A stretch of DNA of 64,000 nt from Mesorhabditis belari (taxonomy: Eukaryota; Nematoda; Chromadorea; Rhabditida; Rhabditidae). The stretch is taken from NCBI GenBank assembly GCA_958450365.1, contig CAUEEP010000724.1, forward strand, positions 1,893,501 to 1,957,500, given 5' to 3'. The position numbers were made by a program, and so were the translations under genes. Below, piece after piece: positions 56,405 to 64,000 of this stretch (positions within the stretch are counted from its first letter, which is position 1; every line of letters begins with the position of its first letter). The notes below the pieces were generated by a model. The model was not told where the DNA came from. It made no database searches and was given only the letters and a program-made list of their open reading frames with translations.

Positions 56405-56575
56405 ATCAAAACGGATGCTTTAAAAGGCTCTTTCCTGCTTTAAAAAGCTTCTTCCTCCTTCCTCCTTCCTAGAAAGAGGTACGTTGGTATCCTAACCGAT
56501 AACGCGTTCGACTTCCGCCCACAGTACCCAACGTACCTCCTCTCCGCTAGGAAAAAGCCTTTTAAAGCATCCCTT
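56405..56575. mobile_element. foldback with tRNA-like core, right-arm copy
   Basis: Inverse copy of the unit at 48330-48482, in the equivalent intron of the pseudogene, with the same paired ends GGTACGT/ACGTACC. A small duplication (GCTTTAAAAGGCTCTTTCCT then GCTTTAAAAAGC) extends its left arm. Confidence 0.5.
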
Positions 56576-57241
56576 GCTCACCTTGAGTTCGTGCCTTTCT
56601 CTAGTCAGAGAAAACTGTTTGCATTGTTTATTTCTTTGCTTTTCTAGGGTTTTACGAGTTAAATCGATTAAGATCAAAAGTAGCATCAAATCTAAAGATT
56701 CCGGCACATTTCAGAGCCTTTACTTCCTGATGATGCATCTCTTTCAAGTGTTTTACTTTTCTTCCGGCATCTACAAGTTGTCCCTTGTGTACCGCGATCA
56801 AAAGGTGCTTCTTATGTTGACCTATTCGTTTTTCATATTCACAAGTGTCGCAATGGACGTCCTGATACAAACTGCAGGCATTCTAGGCTATTCTCAGAAT
56901 CTGATTACCACCAACACAAGTCAGGTATTTTTACTATGGCATCCTTTTTTCAATTCACCTTTTTACTTCGACTTGAAAAGCATACAGATATCCGGAGAAT
57001 TTCCGGATACTGAATATCCAATTATCTGCAAACCCCGGCATTGAAACTTTGAAACTTAACATCATCCATTTCTAGTGGCTGCTATCTTTGGGGATATTTT
57101 AGTTCATGCATTTTCGTCCTTTCAACGTACTTCTATGGCTCTAGTTGAAAGTGCAGTTGTTTGCAGCTAAAACTAATTGCCGTAAAAGAAAACTCAAATG
57201 GAGGACCCCTTTTAAGGTTAATTTTAACGTAAAGATTTGAA

Positions 57242-57720
57242 GGGGAGAAGTCAAAGAGCTAAAAATTTGATGGAGAGAAGTTAAAGGGCCAGAAATTTGA
57301 TGGAGAGAAGTTAAAGGGCCAGAAATTTGATGGAGAGAAGTTAAAGGGCCAGAAATTTGATGGAGAGAAGTTAAAGGACCAGAAAAATGATGGGGAGAAG
57401 TTAAAGGGCCAGAAATTTGATGGAGAGAAGTTAAAGGGCCAGAAATTTGATGGAGAGAAGTTAAAGGGCCAGAAATTTGATGGAGAGAAGTTAAAGGACC
57501 AGAAAAATGATGGGGGAGAAGTTAAAGGGCCAGAAATTTGATGGAGAGAAGTTAAAGGGCCAGAAATTTGATGGAGAGAAGTTAAAGGGCCAGAAATTTG
57601 ATGGAGAGAAGTTAAAGGACCAGAAAAATGATGGGGAGAAGTTAAAGGGCCAGAAATTTGATGGAGAGAAGTTAAAGGGCCAGAAATTTGATGGAGAGAA
57701 GTTAAAGAGCCTGAATTTGT
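57242..57720. repeat. 30-base repeat GAAGTTAAAGGGCCAGAAAT
   Basis: About 16 copies with GACCAGAAAAATGATGGGG variants at regular spacing, suggesting a higher-order unit of four. It stands where the missing pseudogene exon should be. Confidence 0.95.
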
Positions 57721-58539
57721 TGGGGAGCAGTCAAAGAACCAAAAGTTTGATTGAGAAAGGTCAAAGAACCAAAAGTTTGATTGAGAAAAGCCAAAGGCAA
57801 ATGCAGATTCAAAATTTGATCTGCAGACATGCAGACAAACACGAAAAAACTCCAAAGTATTGCTTTAGCAAAAAAGACTATCATTCAGTGTGCGGCTTCA
57901 ACAATATTTATCCTTTTTCCGTTTTTATTTTTGGGAATGGTTGCTACGAAAATGGTTGACAATGAGATTGTAAACCGAAGTAGGTTTTAGTTCTAAACTC
58001 TCTAATACATCAACGCCAGGGTTTCCGGAATATTCGGAGGATAAATTTGCACACAAATTTTGAGCTATTAGAGAGATATGTGCAAACTTTGAGTAACTTC
58101 TTTTTAGTGGCAGATATGGCATTGTTGTCCGCGTGTTTTCACTCGATTTCCACAAATTTGATCGTCATTTTTACATCAAAGACCTATCGAGAAGTTCTTG
58201 TTGGCTGGATGCGGCTCGAATGCGGAAAGATCTCAATGTCTTTTTCTTCAATCGTGCTTCTATGCAAGCCGAAACCCATCGCAACGATCCCGCAACAATC
58301 ATTGTCACTTGTGCTTTCAAATATTAAATAGAAACAATCATAAACTCGATCTGGATATTTGGCTCGATATTTTATGTGGTTTTCGATGAGACTGCAATCA
58401 TTTTTTAACTGTTTAACTTTTAAATTACTCAAGTCAATAGTTCACAGCGTGAAAATAAAAAAGTTGTAAGGGAAAAACCCGTGTGAAGTTGATCAGAACG
58501 ATGAAAAACTTGTGGACAAATGAAATAAAGCCACCGCAG

Positions 58540-58692
58540 AGATATACCCAGACCTAGGTATACCCAGACCTAGGTATACCCATGCCTAAGCATACCCAGA
58601 CCTAAGTATACCCAGACCTAGGTATACCCAGACCTAGGCTTACCCAACCTAGGCTTACCCAGACCTAGGTATACCATACCTAGGCTTACCCA
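58540..58692. repeat. repeat of TACCCAGACCTAGG
   Basis: About ten imperfect 15-16 base units just outside the right arm. Confidence 0.85.
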
Positions 58693-59024
58693 TAGAATAA
58701 GGCCGAGCACATCCGGAATAACATTAACTACTTAAAATAGAGATGTATCTTTTAGAGGCAAGTACTTCTGAAAGTTTACAATCGCCCATGCACTACCGCA
58801 TTCTCCTTGCCCCATTACTATTGTGCTATACTAATTTTTCAACACCCTTCAAGCCCGCAATACTATTAGAGAGTTTTAGCATCTTAAGAAAATAGATTTC
58901 AAATAAGATATAGCAGATTTAGCAAAAGATTTAGCATTTTCTCCAAAAATTCTTCCAAAATCAACGACTTTCCTGAAATTTAATAGCAAAACATTCAAAA
59001 ATAAAAGAAAAAAAATGATAAAAA
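58693..59024. other. spacer with MITE fragment
   Basis: About 58855-58876 has CAATACTATTAGAGAGTTTT, a scrap of the TAATAGTAGTGCAC family. Nothing else is recognised. Confidence 0.4.
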
Positions 59025-59478
59025 GTTAACTAGCCAAGAAATCAACAACATAATCATTATCCGAATCATTATCTCCATCCAATTCAATGTTTTCAAATTA
59101 AACCCTTATTCCATTGATAGATTATTTAAGTGGAGCATCGGCGAGAAGTCTTGCGCCTTCAGGAATCGGTCATTCTTTCTTGAAGCAATCAATGAGATCA
59201 TCTTTCGAGCCATCAGTAGCCCTGGTAATCTCATCATTGAACGAGAACCTGATGAAGTGCTTTGGGAGTTCGTTTCACGCATTTCAACCCCATTCAAGAT
59301 AGGTTTTCGTTGGTGTTGGGGTCGGATTTCCATTATGAGTCAACGGTCTTCGCCCTTTCAGCATCCAATCTTCATCTTGGACTTGAATTCTCGTTTTAAA
59401 AGGAGCATTCCAGATCACATCCGGTGCTTGAATGTACTTACAAGGAAAGTCCTTCAAGTCAGCATCTGGGACTGAGCT
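59025..59478 (-). pseudogene. pogo-type transposase, C-terminal part
   Basis: The minus strand reads VPDADLKDFPCKYIQAPDVI, WNAPFKTRIQVQDEDWMLKG, RRPLTHNGNP and KTYLEWG, then after frame changes ATDGSKDDLIDCFKK, and ends GDNDSDNDYVVDFLAS stop. The QVQ.EDWM, T.NGN and DGS.DD..CFK pattern and acidic tail are the C-terminal signature of pogo/Tigger-type transposases. It complements the N-terminal part in the element at 53155-54055 but is a separate copy. Confidence 0.75.
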
Positions 59479-59483
59479 GAGAC

Positions 59484-59700
59484 CAAATGGATCTTATAGA
59501 ATCAACGATGCTGATCATGTCTACCTATATAACTATATAAAGCGCCATCGTGTTGCCCGTATCCGACTTACGTAAGTCATATCGCTTTCGTTTGGATTCG
59601 AGCTTGCAAAATCTCAGCATTCTCTAGTGAGACCAAATGGATCTTATAGAATTGACGATGCTGATCATGACTACCTATATAACTTTTCCCCTCGTTCGCC
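59484..59700. repeat. direct duplication GAGACCAAATGGATCTTATA
   Basis: A block of about 55 bases (GAGACCAAATGGATCTTATA through TACCTATATAACT) at 59477-59532 recurs at 59630-59685 with few changes. Confidence 0.8.
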
Positions 59701-59856
59701 CAAACGTAAGTTATTTGGCACGGAAGTTTTAGTATTTACCTTATAAAGCCCCTCACGTCTTGTGTCAGGCGCGACATTTGATTGTTTTGCCGCTGGTTCA
59801 AATCCTTTTGCTGCAAAGCTTTTTGCTTTTTTTGTCTTTTTGTTGTTTTTTGGCAT
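59671..59856 (-). CDS. small ORF, probably not a gene
   Basis: 61 codons starting MPKNNKKTKKAKSFAAKGFE, Lys-rich. The segment KGFEPAAKQSNVAPDTRREG is opposite a B-box-like GCTGGTTCAAATCC on the plus strand, the pattern seen when a tRNA-like sequence is read antisense. A tRNA relic at about 59745-59820 (+) is the likelier explanation. Confidence 0.15.
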   Translation of the reverse strand: MPKNNKKTKKAKSFAAKGFEPAAKQSNVAPDTRREGLYKVNTKTSVPNNLRLGERGEKLYR

Positions 59857-60041
59857 TTTAAGCCTTTAAAAAGTCTCACCTAGTCAACTTGAAATGATCC
59901 CGAACGTTCTAACTATGAATCTAAGACTTTGAGATCGACCAATCGAAGCTATCGACCAATCGACTCTAAAAAGTTCCTCACGTATAGAAAAGTTAAAGAA
60001 GATCAAAAGAGAGGATCAAAAAAAAAAACAAAAAGAAATCA

Positions 60042-60112
60042 GGGGGCACCCAGGTTTGAACTAGGGACCTCTCGATCTGCAGTCGAATGCGCTACCACTG
60101 AGCTATACCCCC
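60042..60112 (-). tRNA. tRNA-Cys(GCA)
   Basis: 71-base cloverleaf. Acceptor GGGGGTA pairs with TGCCCCC (one wobble). D stem is GCTC with GCGC. Anticodon stem TTCGA/TCGAG surrounds CTGCAGA (anticodon GCA). T stem CCTAG/CTGGG surrounds TTCAAAC. Both internal promoter boxes are present (TAGCTCAGTGG; AGTTCAAACC). No intron, no encoded CCA. The plus-strand A/T-rich run 60018-60035 downstream supplies a T-run terminator. Confidence 0.96.
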
Positions 60113-60257
60113 ACTGTGAAAGAGAGAGAAAAACCTTCTGAACCTTTTCCCCACTGTATCTTTTTCTTTTCTGACGTTCTCTCAAGAGAAAAGAATCCAC
60201 ACGAACATCATCTATCTTTCAAAAATGTTAAGATGTTTAAGAATTTAAGAAAACGCC

Positions 60258-60570
60258 ATCAACAGCCGAGTTGATGGCTATTTACGGCTTCCAAAGTTTT
60301 CCCAGAAGCCTGGGAAACTGTGAAAAGATGTGAAAGCCGATGACTTTGAAAGCCGATGACTTTGAAAGCCGATGACTTTGAAAGCCGATGACTGTGAAAG
60401 CCGATGACTGTGAAAGCCGATGACTGTGAAAGCCGATGACTTTGAAAGCCGATGACTGTGAAAGCCGATGACTGTGAAAGCCGATGACTGTGAAAGCCGA
60501 TGACTTTGAAAGCCGATGACTGTGAAAGCCGATGACTGTGAAAGCCGATGACTGTGAAAGCCGATGACTT
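60258..60570. repeat. 16-base repeat GAAAGCCGATGACTGT in a MITE remnant
   Basis: About 15 units at 60328-60570. It is preceded by GCCGAGTTGATGGCTATTTA and CGGCTTCCAAAGTTTTCC, the internal block of the TAATAGTAGTGCAC MITE family, so the array grew inside a copy whose ends are lost. Confidence 0.85.
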
Positions 60571-60904
60571 CGCATGTCATTTGTCATATATGTTAACAGA
60601 ATAAAGTATGAATATAATTTATTCTTCGGCAGCCAAAAATGCCTTCTCTGGTGTGGTAATTTATGAAAAGGGTTGAAGAGCAGTAGAAGAAAATGAGCAA
60701 TAAATGAGTCAGATTGCTGACTTTTTTATGAGTAATTTCTTTGAGTCTACTTGTAAATAAGAGAATAAAGTGTTCTTGAATTGGTGGATTCGTTTTCAAG
60801 AAATTCTAGTCAAACTTTTTCCGAGAAATTTCTTTCCAACCTAATAAATCGATAATTTCTCAATCAATAGATAATTTTGAAAATGTCAGTGTCGACTTTT
60901 AAAA

Positions 60905-61868
60905 ACAATTATACCGTATTTCCTCGACCTTCGACCGACCAGCTTTAGACGTCTCATTCTCAGCTTGATTTTGAGATGTTTTTATGTTTAACATACCAAA
61001 AGACAAAAGACATTAAGGGCTATCTTTTAGTATCTTAAACATCAAAATATCACAAAATGGGACTGAGAAAGAGGTGTCTAAAATTGGTCGAGTGGGGCGT
61101 TTATTAGAGGACTCGACCAGCTTTAGACGTCTCATTCTCAGCTTGATTTTGAGATGTTTTTTATGTTTAATATACCAAAAGATAGCCCTTAATGTCTTCT
61201 ATTTTTTGGTATATTAAACATCAAAATATCACAAAATGGGACTGAGAAAGAGGTGTCTAAAATTGGTCGAGTGGGGCGTTTATTAGAGGACTCGACCAGC
61301 TTTAGACGTCTCATTCTCAGCTTGATTTTGAGATGTTTTTATGTTTAATATACCAAAAGATAGCCCTTAATGTCTTCTATTTTTTGGTATATTAAACATC
61401 AAAATATCACAAAATGGGACTGAGAAAGAGGTGTCTAAAATTGGTCGAGTGGGGCGTTTATTAGAGAACTCGACCAGCTTTAGACGTCTCATTCTCAGCT
61501 TGATTTTGAGATGTTTTTATGTTTAACATACCAAAAGACAAAAGACATTAAGGGCTATCTTTTAGTATCTTAAACATCAAAATATCACAAAATGGGACTG
61601 AGAAAGAGGTGTCTAAAATTGGTCGAGTGGGGCGTTTATTAGAGGACTCGACCAGCTTTAGACGTCTCATTCTCAGCTTGATTTTGAGATGTTTTTATGT
61701 TTAATATACCAAATGATAGCCCTTAATGTCTTCTATTTTTTGGTGTCTTAAACATTAAAATATCTCAAAATGGGACTGAGAAAGGAGTGTCTAAAATTGG
61801 TCGAAGGGAGGAAAAACAGTAATTTGTCTGGAAAAGCTTTTAAGATGACGGAAACCATTAAATGATCA
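60905..61868. mobile_element. hairpin MITE amplified five-fold in tandem
   Basis: Begins ACCGTATTTCCTCGACCTTC. A unit of about 180 bases, itself a hairpin (CAGCTTTAGACGTCTCATTC against AGAGGTGTCTAAAATTGGTC), repeats at about 60936, 61110, 61288, 61469 and 61646, joined by GAGTGGGGCGTTTATTAGAG. The array ends GAAGGGAGGAAAAACAGT and the shared flank GGAAAAGCTTTTAAGATGAC. Two unit types alternate: units 1 and 4 have AAAAGACAAAAGACATTAAG, the others have the shorter form. Confidence 0.9.
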
Positions 61869-62669
61869 ATTCAGCTCACTTTTTGCACGAGAAAAATGAT
61901 TCCTTATGAAGGTAAAGCTAGACATAAATGAACAATACTCGATAATCTCGATTTTTGGTCAAAAATTCTTTACAGAGAAGCTGCATTTGAAAAAATCATT
62001 TTTTCTTTTTCGTGTTATCTTCTCGGCACTGAGTGTTCGCTAAAATAGGGGATTCTGAAAAGTTAAAAGGCATTAGATCATTTGGCATTAGAAATTTGCC
62101 TTAGTCACAAAGTGATTCCCTCTTCTAAGTACTTCATTTTAGGGTTTTGAATGTGACCAATTGCCTATGCATTAACCCATTAAAAACTTGTAGGCTGATC
62201 ACTCTAAAGGCTGATCACTTAAAAAGTGAAGAAAGTCATTTCAGCTGAAGAAATCTCTTATTTTTTTTTACCCTGAAGCTCACTCTGATTTGTCTTTGTC
62301 ATTTTCGTCAAAAACTTTTTGAAATATAGCCAAGTTTCTCAAGTTCTCTCAGAAATTTCGGAAGAATTCATGGTTTGGTTCTAGAAAAATCACCGTGAAA
62401 ACTTTTTCCGAGAACTTTCTTTCTTTCTTCCTCCCTTTTTTCCTTCCTTTATTTGAGAAAATGATTTTTTGGGGTTTATGTTAACATTTCAACATTGCAA
62501 CTCCAACAACTCAAGCTTGAGTCATGTTTTGAAGACAAAAAGCTTATCAAAGATTGCACAAGTCATTCTCATAAGACGTGTTCGGTTCCAACACATTTCT
62601 ACTCACAGAAAATTCTTCCAACAATGGCAGCGCCACGTTGGAACCTCTTGCGAAATGCTTTCTTTTCCG

Positions 62670-62704
<35 letters not shown>

Positions 62705-63041
62705 TCCAAACTTTCTTTCCAACCTAATACAAAACCAATGCTGACTTAGTTGTTAGATAAAATGACTTGTAAGCACATCTCGAGAAAAAAAGGAAACATC
62801 TCACATTGGTTAGCCTTAGCTTTTTCTGAACCTTTAAATATTGTAGCTCCAAACATGAAAATCGACTTTTTTCTTTGTTTTTGTGGTTTTTCTGTTTTTG
62901 TTTTTGTTTCTAGACAACGAATTCTGTTTGCTTTCCGTTTTTTCGCAATTTTTATCCTTTTCGCAATCTTTTTTTGAAACTTTTAACTTGTATAAGTGTT
63001 AAAATTGATGTTCTTTTATTAAAAGCTGTGCATATTTCTGT
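61869..63041. other. no gene seen
   Basis: AT-rich. Contains a TTTC microsatellite at 62680-62708 and Phe-rich open stretches (62470-62980) that look compositional. The stop of the ShKT exon follows on the minus strand. Confidence 0.4.
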
Positions 63042-63150
63042 CTACGACAACGTCGAACACAAGCCACAAGTTCTCGGGCAATAGGATCGCTTGTATTGCG
63101 ATGTGTAGAAAGAGGAGGCACACAAACCGTTCGTGTTCCAGTTAGAGCAA
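63042..63150 (-). CDS. terminal exon of a ShKT-domain protein (partial)
   Basis: The minus strand, after an acceptor ACACTTTTAG, reads CSNWNTNGLCASSFYTSQYK and RSYCPRTCGLCSTLS, then stop TAG at 63042. The spacing C..W...G.C, then C..TC..C, is that of a ShKT (SXC) domain, the Cys-rich module that ends many secreted nematode proteins such as astacin-like proteases and tyrosinases. The exon begins two bases into a codon, so an upstream exon must supply the first Cys. It was not recognised in 63160-64000 and may lie outside the window. Role beyond a secreted, disulfide-bonded C-terminus is unknown. Confidence 0.7.
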
Positions 63151-64000
63151 CTAAAAGTGTTGAAAATTTCGTGTCAATGGTTTTACTTAATGGTTTTAAT
63201 GGTAACTCTCAAAAAACACTCATTTCCAACCTTCCTGAAGCGTCAGCACACTGAAATTCTTTTGTTTTATAAGTGATTGGTACAAAAAGCGATTGGTAAA
63301 CGGTAAACGATTGGCAAACGCACATTGAAACATTGATCGGTTCCCATGAAATTGTAGCAAATTTGCCCCGCTCCACAACTTGCGAAAAATGCTAAAAATG
63401 GAAAAATGGTAATAACGATTTTCTTGTGTAACGCTTTTTCTTATATTGTTCTTTATTTTGAAATTTTTCAACTGAGAAACTAGAAACAGAAAGAAACAGG
63501 ACATTCCAAATGAAGCAGAGCCCGATTTCAACAATTTTAGATCTTTCAAATTAATCTTTCAAATTCCAATTTGAATCCCAGTGACAAAGGCTTTACCTAA
63601 CTCAACTAAATAAGCTAAACTAATTAGTGAAACGCTGCCAACTCTTGCTGTCAACTAGCCGTTTCTCGTTAACATTTGAAAGATTTAATTTAATTGAATA
63701 TGTCTTGGCTTTCGAGGATAAAGCTTTACCTAACTCAACTAAATAAGCTAAACCAATCAGTGAAACGGTTACCAGTTAAATAAGAAAAAAATTAGCATAG
63801 CAAATGTCCCTTATGGTTAGTTTTATTGAATTTCTTGGAAATTTTGTAAAAATGCTAAAGATTTTGTGAAATTTCTGGTAATTTTCGCAAAATCTTGTAT
63901 AATTCCCTTATAAATTTGACAATTACACATATAATTACAATTATAATTTACAATTACAATTACAATTATAATTTCGTGGCTTTTTGACTCGAGAAATAGC
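63151..64000. other. no supported exon
   Basis: AT-rich. A direct duplication of about 50 bases (AAGGCTTTACCTAACTCAAC; AAGCTTTACCTAACTCAACT, followed by GTGAAACG) sits at about 63589-63630 and 63720-63765. The right end (63920-63975) is an AATTACAATTATA repeat. Confidence 0.4.

Larger units (their letters stand above)
52503..58331 (+). pseudogene. chemoreceptor pseudogene (SRH/SRI-like), inverted copy
   Basis: Exon equivalents are 52503-52661, 56134-56265, 56715-56924, 57889-57979 and 58108-58331. Exons 1, 3, 5 and 6 keep their length, phase and splice sites. Exon 2 has lost about a dozen bases and gained a direct duplication of TTCGGCTGCCTCTTATGAG, which brings a TGA into frame. The exon encoding TM5 and the third intracellular loop (79 codons in the intact twin) is missing; its place is taken by a 30-base minisatellite. 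Intron 1 has grown from about 0.37 to 3.5 kb. The high identity of surviving exons points to a fairly recent duplication. Confidence 0.9.
52345..58535. repeat. inverted duplication, right arm
   Basis: Inverse copy of 46275-49345, doubled in length by insertions: a pogo-like element (53155-54055), mariner-like elements (54283-55746) and a 30-base minisatellite (57242-57720). Collinear blocks remain at 52345-52870, 56030-57030 and 57840-58535. Confidence 0.9.

Noticed and set aside
57259..57959. Asn-Phe-Trp-Pro-Phe and Gly-Glu-Lys-Leu repeat frames
   Set aside because: 30-base minisatellite in a pseudogene; no start or splice logic.
59929..60141. ORF containing RFELGTSRSAVECATTELYP
   Set aside because: This is the well-known spurious translation antisense to a tRNA-Cys gene, which is present at 60042-60112.
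63220..63549. 109-codon minus-strand frame upstream of the ShKT exon
   Set aside because: No signal peptide, Cys pattern or protease motif, and no donor in phase with the ShKT exon could be assigned.

Overview
This window is animal nuclear DNA, almost certainly from a nematode and probably a rhabditid. It is AT-rich. Genes are split by GT..AG introns with T-rich acceptors. TTAGGC, the nematode telomere unit, occurs as interstitial blocks. The recognisable genes are a MEX-3 orthologue and seven-transmembrane chemoreceptors of nematode-type SR families. No bacterial-style operon, ribosome binding site or CRISPR array is present.

Layout. About 1.5-11 kb: mex-3 (+, 10 exons, 507 codons) with introns full of minisatellites and MITEs. 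About 11-28 kb: gene-poor DNA with degenerate tRNA-like sequences, mariner-family relics, fold-back elements and many unrelated tandem arrays. 28.4-32 kb: a Ser/Thr-rich mucin-like surface protein gene (+). 32-38 kb: an intact tRNA-Thr(AGT) and a transposon cluster holding a piggyBac derivative with TTAA ends, a Tc1/mariner derivative and a 1.85-kb TIR element. 38.8-43.7 kb: an intact SRA/SRAB-like chemoreceptor gene (+). One of its introns carries a Tc1/mariner copy that contains a fragment of an actin gene. 46.3-58.5 kb: a large inverted duplication. The left arm has an intact six-exon SRH/SRI-like chemoreceptor gene (-). The right arm has a decayed copy (+) invaded by pogo-like, mariner-like and palindromic elements. 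The space between the arms holds a PAT/DIRS-type tyrosine-recombinase retrotransposon remnant. 59-64 kb: the C-terminal part of a second pogo transposase, an intact tRNA-Cys(GCA), a five-fold array of a hairpin MITE, and the last exon of a ShKT-domain protein (-).

The host genes do not form a pathway. mex-3 is a germline/embryo translational regulator, the SR genes are sensory receptors, and the mucin-like and ShKT genes are predicted secreted or surface products. Most of the sequence, including most intron sequence, is tandem repeats and class II transposon debris. Exon boundaries were assigned by hand from splice signals, codon phase and family resemblance; none has transcript support here. 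Repeat borders are approximate to a few tens of bases.
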